Assembly (NCBI RefSeq): GCF_030252325.1
Contig: NZ_CP126981.1
Coordinates: forward strand, 3,782,001 to 3,846,000
Length of the DNA: 64,000 bases
Direction of reading: 5' to 3'
Origin: Candidatus Mycobacterium wuenschmannii
GTDB taxonomy: Bacteria > Actinomycetota > Actinomycetes > Mycobacteriales > Mycobacteriaceae
Shown: piece by piece, positions 27,636 through 35,874 of the stretch
Position numbering within the stretch: position 1 is the stretch's first letter
How the letters are laid out: every line of letters begins with the position of its first letter
Translations under genes and position numbers: made by a program
Notes under the pieces: model-generated
The model's database searches: none
The model's input: only the letters and a program-made list of their open reading frames with translations
Told to the model about the DNA's origin: nothing

Positions 27636-28424
27636 TCAGTAGTCGGGGATCGGTAGCGGCGAGTTGTTGGAATCGATGCCGCCATCCACATGGAAGATCG
27701 CATTGGTCGCGTAGCAGTCGCGGGTGGACAGGTAGACGCAGAGTCGCCCGAGGTCGGCGACATCGCCCAGTCGATGCAACGGAGTCGCCTCCTGCATCTT
27801 CTCCCGCGATCCGGGCATCAGGTCGAGACTGCCCTGCAGCCCGTCGGTGGCGAACGACCCCAGAGCTATCGCGTTGACGCGGATCTTGGGCGCGAGCTCC
27901 TGCGCCATCGCGCGGGTGAGCGCTTCCAGGCCGCCCTTCGCGACGCAGTACGCGGTGAGCGCGCGGATGCCGAAACGGGCTGAGCCGGAGGAGATATTGA
28001 CGATGTTGCCGTGGCCGGCCTCGATCATGTGCCGAGCGACGAGCTGGCTCATGATGAATGCCGACGTGACACACCAGTCGAACGTGTGTCGGAAGTCTTC
28101 GTCGGTGATGTCGAGGAATCGGGCGTATGTAGAACCGCCGACATTGTTGATCAAGATGTCGATGCGCCCGAAGCTGTCCATGGCAGTCGACACCACGCGT
28201 TCGCTGTCGGTACGGCTCATGGCGTCCGCCACGACGGCGAGACCTTTTCCACCCGCACCTTCGATGCCGGCGATCGTTGCGCGGATGTCGGACTCCGTGC
28301 GCGCCGTACCGACGACCGTCGCACCCGCCTCCGCCAAAACCCGCGAAATCCCTTGTCCGACACCTTTTCCGGCGCCTGTGACGATCGCGACCTGCCCGTT
28401 GAGGTCGAACTGCTCAAGCGCCAT
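27636..28424 (-). CDS. Short-chain dehydrogenase/reductase (SDR)
   Basis: Classical SDR (262 aa): cofactor motif VTGAGKGVGQG at about residue 16, NNVGG near 92, and the catalytic Ser...Tyr-x3-Lys (ISSGSARFGIRALTAYCVAKG). Substrates are usually hydroxy- or keto-groups of lipids, steroids or terpenes. First gene of a leftward operon with the DapB-like dehydrogenase. The shared operator motif lies 47-62 bp upstream of its ATG. Confidence 0.9.
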   Translation of the reverse strand: MALEQFDLNGQVAIVTGAGKGVGQGISRVLAEAGATVVGTARTESDIRATIAGIEGAGGKGLAVVADAMSRTDSERVVSTAMDSFGRIDILINNVGGSTYARFLDITDEDFRHTFDWCVTSAFIMSQLVARHMIEAGHGNIVNISSGSARFGIRALTAYCVAKGGLEALTRAMAQELAPKIRVNAIALGSFATDGLQGSLDLMPGSREKMQEATPLHRLGDVADLGRLCVYLSTRDCYATNAIFHVDGGIDSNNSPLPIPDY

Positions 28425-28470
28425 GCCAGTCCTCTCGTCGGCACCGTCTGATGCCGATCTAACAAATAAA

Positions 28471-28486
28471 ACTGACTTTAGTCAAT
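28471..28486 (-). promoter_or_regulatory. Shared operator motif, copy A (ATTGACNNNNGTCAGT)
   Basis: On the minus strand this reads ATTGACTAAAGTCAGT, a near-palindrome (TGAC-N4-GTCA core). It lies between the divergent SDR gene and the first TetR gene. Two more copies with identical outer bases occur at 29167 and 29943. Probably the binding site of one or both neighbouring TetR proteins. Confidence 0.65.
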
Positions 28487-28563
28487 GGAACGAATGAGCG
28501 CCGCTTGCCGGCGGGGCGGTTATTCTGCAAACGGAGTGGGTGAGTAGATCAGAGGACAGGGAC

Positions 28564-29163
28564 ATGGCAACGGTGGAAAAGCCGTCGGCCCGCGAGGCCA
28601 AGCGCCTACAGACGCGTGAGCGCCTGATGGGAGCCGCGATCGCCGAGTTCAAACGAGCGGGCATGGCCGATGCCGACGTCGGGGCGATCGTCGCGGCTGC
28701 CGGTGTCGCCCACGGCACCTTCTTCTTTCATTTCCCGACCAAGGAGCACGTGCTGCTGGAATTGGAACGCCGCGAGGAGGAGCGCATCGCCAAGCAGCTC
28801 GACCGCTATCCTGACGCATCACACGACTTGTCCGCCATTCTCAAGGAGGCGGTTCGTCTCGTCTTGGGGCTCGAACGCCGGCTCGGTGCAAGCCTCTTCA
28901 AAGACTTTCTCGCTCTGCACTTCTCGCAGACCCGCCCCGCCGATGAAAGCAAGGAACACCCGGTCATCGTCCGAGTGGCTCAGGAGATCGAGAGGGCGCA
29001 GCGACTCGGTCATGTTGCGCCAGAAGTCGTTCCGGTCAACAGCGCCGTCTTCTTCTTGCTGGGTCTGTACGCACTCTTGACCACCACACACGACTGGCCC
29101 ACTCAGAGCGCGATGCTCGACGACTATGTGGCGAGCGCGATGCGGGGCCTCGAGAAACGCTGA
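28564..29163 (+). CDS. TetR-family transcriptional regulator
   Basis: Repressor of 199 aa. The N-terminal HTH is typical: RLMGAAIAEFKRAGMADADV, then GAIVAAAGVAHGTFFFHFPT and KEHVLLELERREE. About half of the N-terminal 60 residues match the second TetR at 29982, and the C-terminal halves are also alike, so the two are paralogues. Copies A and B of the shared motif flank it. Starts at ATG 28564. The ligand is unknown, perhaps the substrate of the SDR/P450 cluster. Confidence 0.88.
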   Translation: MATVEKPSAREAKRLQTRERLMGAAIAEFKRAGMADADVGAIVAAAGVAHGTFFFHFPTKEHVLLELERREEERIAKQLDRYPDASHDLSAILKEAVRLVLGLERRLGASLFKDFLALHFSQTRPADESKEHPVIVRVAQEIERAQRLGHVAPEVVPVNSAVFFLLGLYALLTTTHDWPTQSAMLDDYVASAMRGLEKR

Positions 29164-29166
29164 CTG

Positions 29167-29182
29167 ATTGACGCGAGTCAGT
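29167..29182 (+). promoter_or_regulatory. Shared operator motif, copy B (ATTGACNNNNGTCAGT)
   Basis: ATTGACGCGAGTCAGT begins 4 bp after the first TetR stop and ends 39 bp before the four-helix membrane-protein gene. Its position suggests separate control of that gene. Confidence 0.6.
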
Positions 29183-29220
29183 TCCTACGGCAGGATCGGG
29201 CCAGCCGATCGGTAGGAGGC

Positions 29221-29919
29221 ATGGTGAACTCGCCCGTATTGACCGCGACAGGCAGCCGGCTCGACGAACATTTCGAGCAATCGCGCGTCGCGCAGCGGCA
29301 GGCCGACAAGTGGCTCATTTCGGGGAGCATCCTGATCGGCACGGCAGCCCTTGGCATCTTCGGACTTCCGCTATTTCTCCGAGGGGTGTGGTTGCTGCGA
29401 AAAGCGCAGCGCGAAGGCCTGTCGGTCCGCCCGATGTTGGTGACTCTGCTCGGCTACCTTGTCATCATCGATGCCGCGATCAACACGGTGGGGTGGGCGC
29501 TCGACTTGGTCGCCAACCACACCATCCTGGCCCGAATCCTGTTGAACGGCTGGGGTGCAATGTTCGACGCCGGCTATTTCTGGCACTACAACGAGCTGTG
29601 GGTCGGTGGTGCGGCCGGCCCGGGTGAGAAGGCTCTGGAAGTGGGGCTGATCCTCACGGTTTTCACCATGCGCATCGCGGCTGCCATCGGCTTCCTGCAG
29701 ATGAAGCGGTGGGGTCACCAGTGGATGGTGATCACGTGCTGGATGGGCGTGCTGATTTGGTGCGTGTACGTGTTCAACATGACGATGTTCGCCGATGTGC
29801 GCTTCGCCGGGGTCATCCTGCCGGTCGTCGGCTGGTGGCTCTACGACATCTTCTACATCACGCCCTTCCTCGCAATTCCATACCTGCACTCGGTCAACCG
29901 CGAGATCTTCACGGATTAG
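29221..29919 (+). CDS. Four- to five-helix membrane protein, unknown family (paralogue 1)
   Basis: 232 aa, integral membrane. A polar N-terminus of about 40 residues is followed by hydrophobic stretches at about 40-65, 75-105, 135-155, 165-190 and 195-220. Between them are conserved polar motifs: [30 protein letters not shown] and the end [10 protein letters not shown]. His, Glu and Asn in WHYNE and WGHQW are shared with the paralogue at 33235 and could bind metal or substrate. No known enzyme family recognised. RBS GGAGG at -3. Confidence 0.8.
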   Translation: MVNSPVLTATGSRLDEHFEQSRVAQRQADKWLISGSILIGTAALGIFGLPLFLRGVWLLRKAQREGLSVRPMLVTLLGYLVIIDAAINTVGWALDLVANHTILARILLNGWGAMFDAGYFWHYNELWVGGAAGPGEKALEVGLILTVFTMRIAAAIGFLQMKRWGHQWMVITCWMGVLIWCVYVFNMTMFADVRFAGVILPVVGWWLYDIFYITPFLAIPYLHSVNREIFTD

Positions 29920-29942
29920 TCAGGTCTTTATTGACCTAAATC

Positions 29943-29958
29943 ATTGACTCTGGTCAGT
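29943..29958 (+). promoter_or_regulatory. Shared operator motif, copy C (ATTGACNNNNGTCAGT)
   Basis: ATTGACTCTGGTCAGT lies 23 bp upstream of the second TetR start. A looser repeat (GGTC-N6-GACC) precedes it at about 29923-29936. Probably the autoregulatory site of the large operon that follows. Confidence 0.62.
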
Positions 29959-29981
29959 AATCGGACTACAAATGCAGAATC

Positions 29982-30584
29982 ATGGCGCCACAGCTCAAGG
30001 TGACGGCACGCGAAGTGCGTCGGCGACAAACCCGGGAACGCATACTCGGCGCGGCGATTGCCGAGTTCACACGCTCGGGAATGGCGGGCGCCGACGTCAA
30101 CGCGATCGTTGCGGCCGCGGGCGTCGCGCACGGAACGTTCTTCTTCCACTTCCCTAGCAAGGAGCATGTCCTCCTCGACCTGGAATCCCGCGAAGAAGCG
30201 CGCATCGCCGCGGAATTCGGCGCATATCTCGCAGGCGCGCCCGGCCTTCCGGCCGCTCTGGCCGAAGTCGTTCGCCTCGTAGCTGACCTCGAGCAGCTCT
30301 TCGGTCCGCAACTTTTCAAAGAGCTTCTGGCGCTGCACTTCTCGCCGACAAGGCCCACCAACGACGACTGGAGCGAGCACCCCGTGATCGTCCTGCTCGT
30401 CGACGCGATTGAGCGGGCGCGCGGTGTTGGCAGAGCGCATCCGGAGGTGGACGCCTTCTACAGCGCGACGTTCTTTCTGCTCGGCATCTACGGCGTCCTC
30501 ACCACGACCGACGACCCCGTGCGGCGCGAAACCATGCTCACGAAGCTGATCGCCACCGCCGTGCGTGGTCTGGAGATCCGATGA
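29982..30584 (+). CDS. TetR-family transcriptional regulator (second paralogue)
   Basis: 200-residue TetR repressor closely similar to the one at 28564: HTH with RILGAAIAEFTRSGMAGADV and NAIVAAAGVAHGTFFFHFPS. It heads an operon-like run that continues with a 34-aa peptide, a NorD/NorQ-like pair, membrane proteins, dehydrogenase, VOC and P450 genes. Copy C of the shared motif lies just upstream, so autoregulation is likely. Confidence 0.88.
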   Translation: MAPQLKVTAREVRRRQTRERILGAAIAEFTRSGMAGADVNAIVAAAGVAHGTFFFHFPSKEHVLLDLESREEARIAAEFGAYLAGAPGLPAALAEVVRLVADLEQLFGPQLFKELLALHFSPTRPTNDDWSEHPVIVLLVDAIERARGVGRAHPEVDAFYSATFFLLGIYGVLTTTDDPVRRETMLTKLIATAVRGLEIR

Positions 30585-30614
30585 CGCAACAACCGACTAC
30601 CTAGGAGGTCTGAG

Positions 30615-30719
30615 ATGGATTGGGTCTGGGAGATCCTGCGCTACGTCGCGGCCTGGGGCGGAACAGGATTGGTCATCTGGTTCTGGTACTGGTTGTTCTC
30701 GAACCTCGGCACGTTCTGA
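30615..30719 (+). CDS. 34-residue Trp-rich single-helix membrane peptide
   Basis: A very small ORF with a perfect ribosome-binding site (AGGAGG, ending 7 nt before ATG 30615). The product has six tryptophans and one hydrophobic helix (about residues 10-30; core GTGLVIWFWYWLF). It resembles the small accessory subunits of membrane enzymes (CydX-like) in form only, not in sequence. It lies between TetR and the NorD-like gene. Confidence 0.6.
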   Translation: MDWVWEILRYVAAWGGTGLVIWFWYWLFSNLGTF

Positions 30720-30725
30720 CGGTCG

Positions 30726-32258
30726 ATGATCGAGCTCGCCGACACGCATGCCATGGCGCTGGAACGTAGTTGCGCCGTGACGGCCGTCGCGCTGAGCGGG
30801 CAGCGTCGAGTAGGCGCGCGCCTGGTGACCGGGGAGCATCGAACATTCGGCGTGAGTCCCGCATTCGGCTACGTGCACGTCCCATACCCGTCGCCTGAAT
30901 CCGGATGGACGCGCAGAACTCTGACATGCGGTGTTGCACTGCAATGTTCACCGTCAAAAGAAAGGCTGGTCACATTTCGGCTGAACGATATGTCGGCGCG
31001 CGAACTGCGTGCCGCGACCCTCGTCGAGGCGAGCGTCGCCCTGGGATGGGTCGCGTCCAATTGGCCCGGACTGCTTGACGAAGTGCACCGGTTGGTACCG
31101 GACCTACCGGCGCTGCCCGCTGACACCGATGCGGCGGAGATGGTCGAGCGCGCCGTGTCGATGTCACGCACGTCCGAGCCGCTGAGTATTCATCCGTTGT
31201 TGGGACGGCTGCCGCTGGCCTACACGGCGCCTCAGGGTGTCGCGGACAAGCTACGGCGCAGCTTTGGCAGAATGCCCTGGACGTCAACGCAGAAGCGGCT
31301 CCCGCGTCCCTACTCCGTTCCGGTCGGCGGCGACGGCGGCGTGCGCAACCCGAACCTGCCACCGCCGAGCAGGCCGCAGGACAACGACCTCGACATCACG
31401 CCGGAGCACCGGCCAGGAATTCCCTATCCCGAATGGAACTCCTGGACAAAGAGTTTCATGCGGGACCACGTCGCCGTTCTCGAACGGCCGCGCGCCACAC
31501 CCGCGCGTTCGCCGGAGCCGGCATCGGCGGAGCTGCGGAAGTGGTTTGAAGAGCACACCCACCGGGCGATGAAAAGCCGCCTGGAGGACGGTTCCGACGT
31601 GGATGTCGAGCAGTATGTGCGGCACTACATCGACCTCGCGGCCGGCGAAGCGATTCAACCGCGCATCTTTCGTGAGTTACTACCTGCGTGCCGCGATGTC
31701 ACCACGGCATTATTGCTCGACGGCAGTTCGTCATTGGGCGTGCACGGCGGGCAGATCTTCAAGCTCGAACTGGCCTGCGCCGACGCATTGTCACAAGCGA
31801 TGACTCTGGCGCGGGAGCGGCACGGAATCTTCGTCTTCACCGGCAACACACGACACCGCGTCGAGGTCAGTTGCCTCAAAGACTTCACGGACCGGCGCTT
31901 CGTGCCACCGGGACAACTGGGCCTGACTACCGGCGGCTACACCCGACTCGGTGCACCGTTGCGCCACTTGACAAGTCGGCTCCTCAGCCAGCCCTCCGAG
32001 CGCCGGCTGCTCATCGTGATCGGCGACGGCATGATCTCGGACGAGGGCTACGAGGGGCGCTACGCCTGGGCCGACGTCGCCCATGCGGTCGAGGAAGCGC
32101 ACGACGCCGGCGTCTCGATCTACTACCTGGGGGTGGGGCCGGCCCAAGTCGACCCGCTCCCCGAGGTCTTCGGACCCGCACGTTCTCAACGCATTCGACG
32201 GATCGAAGAACTTCCACAGGTGCTGGCCCACGTCCATCGCGAGCTGGTAGCCGCATGA
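30726..32258 (+). CDS. NorD/CbbO-like von Willebrand factor A protein
   Basis: Up to 510 aa. The C-terminal third is a VWA domain with MIDAS motif DGSSS at residues 332-336, GGYTRLGAPLRHL, and DGMISDEGYEGRYAWADVAH, closely matching NorD-type proteins that work with a NorQ/CbbQ AAA+ ATPase to mature a metalloenzyme. The first 88 residues are poorly family-like and ATG 30726 lacks a good RBS; the ATG at 30990 (MSARELRAA) could be the true start, leaving about 270 bp of leader. The partner ATPase follows immediately. Confidence 0.85.
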   Translation: MIELADTHAMALERSCAVTAVALSGQRRVGARLVTGEHRTFGVSPAFGYVHVPYPSPESGWTRRTLTCGVALQCSPSKERLVTFRLNDMSARELRAATLVEASVALGWVASNWPGLLDEVHRLVPDLPALPADTDAAEMVERAVSMSRTSEPLSIHPLLGRLPLAYTAPQGVADKLRRSFGRMPWTSTQKRLPRPYSVPVGGDGGVRNPNLPPPSRPQDNDLDITPEHRPGIPYPEWNSWTKSFMRDHVAVLERPRATPARSPEPASAELRKWFEEHTHRAMKSRLEDGSDVDVEQYVRHYIDLAAGEAIQPRIFRELLPACRDVTTALLLDGSSSLGVHGGQIFKLELACADALSQAMTLARERHGIFVFTGNTRHRVEVSCLKDFTDRRFVPPGQLGLTTGGYTRLGAPLRHLTSRLLSQPSERRLLIVIGDGMISDEGYEGRYAWADVAHAVEEAHDAGVSIYYLGVGPAQVDPLPEVFGPARSQRIRRIEELPQVLAHVHRELVAA

Positions 32259-32280
32259 CCGACGACATGCCGAGGAACAC

Positions 32281-33084
32281 ATGACCATCGACACCTATTA
32301 CTCGAACGGCAACGAAGTCCAGCTGTTCGAGCAGGCCTATCGCCGGCGGCTGCCGGTGATGCTGACCGGGCCGACCGGCTGCGGCAAGACACGGCTGGTC
32401 GAGCACATGGGCCTGCTGCTGAGCCGGCCCGTGGTCACCATCAGCTGCCACGACGATCTGACCAGTTCGGACCTGGTAGGCCGATTCATGGTGACCGGCG
32501 GTGACGTGGTGTGGACCGATGGTCCGCTGACCCGCGCGGTGAAAGCGGGCGCGATCTGCTATCTCGACGAGGTCGTCGAAGCCCGCCACGACTCGCTGGC
32601 GATCCTGCACTCGCTTACCGACCACCGACGTGCGCTCTACCTCGACCGCGCAGACGAAGAAGTCATAGCGCCAGACGATTTCATGCTCGTCTGCTCCTAT
32701 AACCCCGCCTACCGCAGCTCACTGAAAGAACTCAAGCCCTCCTTCCGGCAGAGGTTCGTGACGTTGCCGATGCGGTATCTGCCCGCCGAACGCGAGGCGG
32801 AGGTGATTGTCGCCGAGAGCGAGATCGAACTGCCGGCCGCGCGACGACTCGTCGCCTGTGCCACCGCCATTAGGACCGCCGACCACGCGTTCCACTTCGA
32901 GCCGCCGTCCACTCGGGTATTGGTCACCGCGGCTCAGCTAATCGCAGCCGGTGCAGGTGAATTCGAGGCTGCCGAAGCCTGCATCCTCGCGCCGTTGTCG
33001 GCCGACGGCGCTATCAGCGATGGCCTGCGTGAGGTTGCCATCGCATGTCTCGCCTCCTCCGACACACCAGGCACTGCTCGCTAG
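32281..33084 (+). CDS. NorQ/CbbQ-type AAA+ (MoxR) ATPase
   Basis: 267-residue MoxR-class chaperone ATPase. Walker A GPTGCGKT is at residues 30-37, followed by ISCHDDLTSSDLVGRF, which is specific to the CbbQ/NirQ/NorQ branch; Walker B ICYLDE is at 92-97, the sensor region is CSYNPAY, and the arginine-finger region is LKPSFRQRFV. Known relatives activate Rubisco (CbbQO) or nitric oxide reductase (NorQD); neither target is in this window. Start ATG 32281, 23 bp after the NorD-like gene. The client is probably one of the neighbouring membrane proteins. Confidence 0.9.
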   Translation: MTIDTYYSNGNEVQLFEQAYRRRLPVMLTGPTGCGKTRLVEHMGLLLSRPVVTISCHDDLTSSDLVGRFMVTGGDVVWTDGPLTRAVKAGAICYLDEVVEARHDSLAILHSLTDHRRALYLDRADEEVIAPDDFMLVCSYNPAYRSSLKELKPSFRQRFVTLPMRYLPAEREAEVIVAESEIELPAARRLVACATAIRTADHAFHFEPPSTRVLVTAAQLIAAGAGEFEAAEACILAPLSADGAISDGLREVAIACLASSDTPGTAR

Positions 33085-33109
33085 TAGAAACGGGAAAGGA
33101 GTCACAACC

Positions 33110-33238
33110 GTGGATCAGAAGGAACGACAGCGTAAGAAGGCGCTCATCATCCTGCAGATCGTCATCTACGGCTATCTGTTGACGATGTTCGGAATCCAGC
33201 TCTACATGTCCTTCGCGCGCGGCTGGTGGGAATTGTGA
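33110..33238 (+). CDS. 42-residue single-helix membrane peptide
   Basis: Starts at GTG 33110 with AAAGGA upstream. Residues 1-10 are basic and polar (DQKERQRKK), followed by one hydrophobic helix (ALIILQIVIYGYLLTMFGIQ) and a short aromatic tail (FARGWWEL). Its stop codon overlaps the start of the next membrane-protein gene (GTGA), so it is co-translated with it and is probably a small subunit. Confidence 0.7.
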   Translation: MDQKERQRKKALIILQIVIYGYLLTMFGIQLYMSFARGWWEL

Positions 33239-33936
33239 GTGCTCCGTCGGCAATTCGAGCCGGCGGCTCAATGAGCCTCGACGAGCACCACGACCAGTCT
33301 CGTCTCGCGCAGCGCCGAGCTGACAAGTGGATGATCGTCGGAGCCGCGCTGATGGGAATGTGGGCACCTGGACTGATCGGCTTTCCCGTCTTCATGCGCG
33401 GAGTCTGGTTGCAGCGACAGGCTTTACGGGCCGGTCTGTCGGTGCGGCCGATGATCGTCACCTTGATCGGCTATCTAGTGCTGATCGACGGAGCGCTGAA
33501 CAGCCTCGGGTGGGCATTGGACCTCGTCGCCAACCACACGCTGATCAACCGGGTGCTGATGGTCGGCTGGGGCAACATGTTCGACGCCGGTTACTTCTGG
33601 CACTACAACGAACTGTGGGTCGGCGGCGCGGCCGGCCCCGGCGAGAAAGCGTATGTCGCGGGGCTGATCCTGACGGTTTTCGCGATGCGTTGCGCGGCCG
33701 CCATCGGTTTCCTGCAAATGAAACGATGGGGTCACCAGTGGATGGTGATCACCTGCTGGATGGGCGTGGTGATCTGGTGCGCCTACGTGTTCAACATGAC
33801 GATGTTCGCCGACGTGCGCTACGCGGGCGTGGTCTTCCCGGTCGTCGGCTGGTGGCTCTACGACATCTTCTACATCACGCCATTTCTGGCGATCCCGTAT
33901 CTGCACACGGTCAACCGCGAAATCTTCACCGACTGA
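33235..33936 (+). CDS. Four- to five-helix membrane protein, unknown family (paralogue 2)
   Basis: 233 aa, strongly similar over the whole length to the protein at 29221 (shared [35 protein letters not shown] and a near-identical final 60 residues). The GTG at 33235 overlaps the 42-aa gene by 4 bp; the ATG at 33271 is a less likely start. Being encoded directly behind the NorQ/NorD-like pair and a micro-subunit makes it the best candidate client. Confidence 0.82.
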   Translation: MSAPSAIRAGGSMSLDEHHDQSRLAQRRADKWMIVGAALMGMWAPGLIGFPVFMRGVWLQRQALRAGLSVRPMIVTLIGYLVLIDGALNSLGWALDLVANHTLINRVLMVGWGNMFDAGYFWHYNELWVGGAAGPGEKAYVAGLILTVFAMRCAAAIGFLQMKRWGHQWMVITCWMGVVIWCAYVFNMTMFADVRYAGVVFPVVGWWLYDIFYITPFLAIPYLHTVNREIFTD

Positions 33937-33956
33937 ACATATTTAGGAGCATCGCC

Positions 33957-34400
33957 GTGACTTCACCATCACCCGCGCCGGCATCCACCGATGACAAGGA
34001 CGCCGCCGAGGACCTACCGCCGGGCACCACGCCGTATTACGCGAGGATGCACCTCTACATCAAGCGGGCCGTCCTGGTCTGCCTCGTCGCCCTCGTCATC
34101 GAGGGTGCGTTCACACTGCCCTTCATGGCGGTCTACTACGGCTACCCCACGCTGAGCCTGACCCAGATCTGCAGTGAATTGCTGAAGGTGCGCTACTCGG
34201 ACGACACGCTCGAGTGCAAGGTTCCCTATCCCATGCTGGGTCCGCCGGAGGGCGCCGAAGGCAAGGACACTGCCCGAGACCAGTGGGGCATCCAGCCGGT
34301 CCCGAAATATCATCGGCTGAAGTTCCGCGAATTGGTCCGGATCCATGAAGCACGGGTCGCCCGACAAGCGGCACAACAACATTCGGCGCCGAGTCCGTGA
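33957..34400 (+). CDS. Single-pass membrane protein with extracytoplasmic C-terminal region
   Basis: 147 aa from GTG 33957 (AGGAG 7 nt upstream). A polar N-terminus is followed by a membrane helix at about residues 37-58 ([19 protein letters not shown]) and a soluble domain with two cysteines (TQICSELL and LECKVPYP) and [20 protein letters not shown] near the end. No family recognised. Coupled by GTGA overlap to the next gene. Probably part of the membrane complex of this operon. Confidence 0.7.
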   Translation: MTSPSPAPASTDDKDAAEDLPPGTTPYYARMHLYIKRAVLVCLVALVIEGAFTLPFMAVYYGYPTLSLTQICSELLKVRYSDDTLECKVPYPMLGPPEGAEGKDTARDQWGIQPVPKYHRLKFRELVRIHEARVARQAAQQHSAPSP

Positions 34401-35446
34401 CCTACCGGGTGGTCCAATGGACGACCGGAAATATCGGTACGAAGTCGGTGCACGCCATCGTCGAGAATTCGCTACTCGAACTCGTCGGCTGCTATGCGTG
34501 GTCGCCGGGCAAGGTCGGGCACGACGTCGGAGAGCTGTGCGGCATCGCACCACTCGGCATCCTGGCCACCAACGACATCGAAGCCCTGATCGCACTCGAG
34601 CCCGATTGCGTTGTCTACAACCAGATGTTCGCCAACGTCGACGACCTGGTCCGCATTCTCGGAGCGGGGATCAACGTGGTCACTACGTCGGAGTTCATCA
34701 CCGGCCACCGGCTCGGCGAAGGACGCCAACGCATCGTCGAGGCGTGCGAAAGCGGTGGCTCGACGATCTTCGGGAGCGGGCTCAACCCCGGTTTCATCGA
34801 ACTCTTCGCGATCGTATCCGCCGGATTGTCGGATCGCATCGACCGGGTGTGCATCGTCGAATCGTTCGATACCACGATCTACAACTCGCCGGAGACCGAG
34901 AAGATCATGGGGTTCGGATACCCGATCGACGATCCGAATCTGCGCGCGGTAACAGAGGACGGGTCGGGCATCTTCCGCGAGGCGGTTCTGATCGTCGCCG
35001 ACGCACTCGGGGTCGAGCTCGACGAAATTCGTTGCACAGCTGAGTATGCCGAAGCCACCGAAGACGTTCACCTGCCCGGGGAGTGGATGATCGCCAAGGG
35101 GTGCGTTGCCGGAATAGATGTGAGCTGGAAGGGCTACGTAGGTGAGCGTGACGTCGTCGAGGTGCGGGGTGTGTGGACCAAGGGACAGTCGCTCGAGCCA
35201 ACCTGGTCGATGGGCTTCGGATACAACATCACCGTCGAAGGCCGGCCGACGATCAAGACGACGCTGTCGTTCGAACCGCCGGCGGACTTCGTCGCGGAGA
35301 CGATCGAGGAATACATCCTGCTCGGTCTGACGATCACGGCCGTCCCGGCCATCACCGCGATACCCGCCGTTGTCGCCGCCCCGCCAGGCATCGCGACGTA
35401 CAACGATCTGCCGCTGCTGCTTCCGCGTGGAGTCACTCATGTCTGA
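34397..35446 (+). CDS. DapB-like NAD(P)-dependent dehydrogenase (amine-dehydrogenase family), paralogue
   Basis: 349 aa, related to the gene at 26546. N-terminus [20 protein letters not shown], then [20 protein letters not shown] and [10 protein letters not shown]. The duplicated copy in the operon, opposite the one in the leftward operon, suggests both act on related intermediates. GTG start overlaps the previous stop; its end overlaps the VOC start by 8 bp. Confidence 0.82.
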   Translation: MTYRVVQWTTGNIGTKSVHAIVENSLLELVGCYAWSPGKVGHDVGELCGIAPLGILATNDIEALIALEPDCVVYNQMFANVDDLVRILGAGINVVTTSEFITGHRLGEGRQRIVEACESGGSTIFGSGLNPGFIELFAIVSAGLSDRIDRVCIVESFDTTIYNSPETEKIMGFGYPIDDPNLRAVTEDGSGIFREAVLIVADALGVELDEIRCTAEYAEATEDVHLPGEWMIAKGCVAGIDVSWKGYVGERDVVEVRGVWTKGQSLEPTWSMGFGYNITVEGRPTIKTTLSFEPPADFVAETIEEYILLGLTITAVPAITAIPAVVAAPPGIATYNDLPLLLPRGVTHV

Positions 35447-35861
35447 ACAACGAGAGACGCAACTTCATCACGTCGTCTTCGCTGTCGCGCCAGACCGCCA
35501 AGCGACGGTGGCGCAGATGTTCACCGAACTCGGCTTCACGTTCGAAAACACCGAACTTGCTGAACTCGGGCTGCACATCTACCTGGACTGGGACGGCGGT
35601 CTCGAACTGATCAGCGCGATACCGGGTGCCACCGCCGAGGTGGCGGCATCGGTCGACGATTTCGTGCAGCGTAACGGTGACGGCGTGTACACCGTGGTAT
35701 TGCGCATACCGAATGCGTCCGCCGCCGAAGCCGTCACCGACAGGTACGGGGCGAAAACCCGTTTCCGGCAGAGCTTTTCCGGTGATGGTTCCCATCTCGC
35801 CGAAGTCGACCAGTCGGTGCTCGGTCTTCCGCTGACGCTGCTGGCGACCAACATCCCGTGA
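35439..35861 (+). CDS. VOC-superfamily protein
   Basis: 140-residue VOC-fold protein: HHVVFAVAPDRQATVAQMFT, a LHIYLDWDGGLELISAI strand pair and a late FSGDGSHLAEVDQSV end. Possible epimerase, dioxygenase or isomerase. Overlaps the dehydrogenase gene by 8 bp and is followed 13 bp later by a P450. Confidence 0.8.
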   Translation: MSEQRETQLHHVVFAVAPDRQATVAQMFTELGFTFENTELAELGLHIYLDWDGGLELISAIPGATAEVAASVDDFVQRNGDGVYTVVLRIPNASAAEAVTDRYGAKTRFRQSFSGDGSHLAEVDQSVLGLPLTLLATNIP

Positions 35862-35874
35862 GGAAGGAGGCGTT

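Noticed and set aside
30581..30604. A 7-residue ORF (MTQQPTT) overlapping the TetR2 stop
   Set aside because: Too short to support; possible leader peptide but no evidence.
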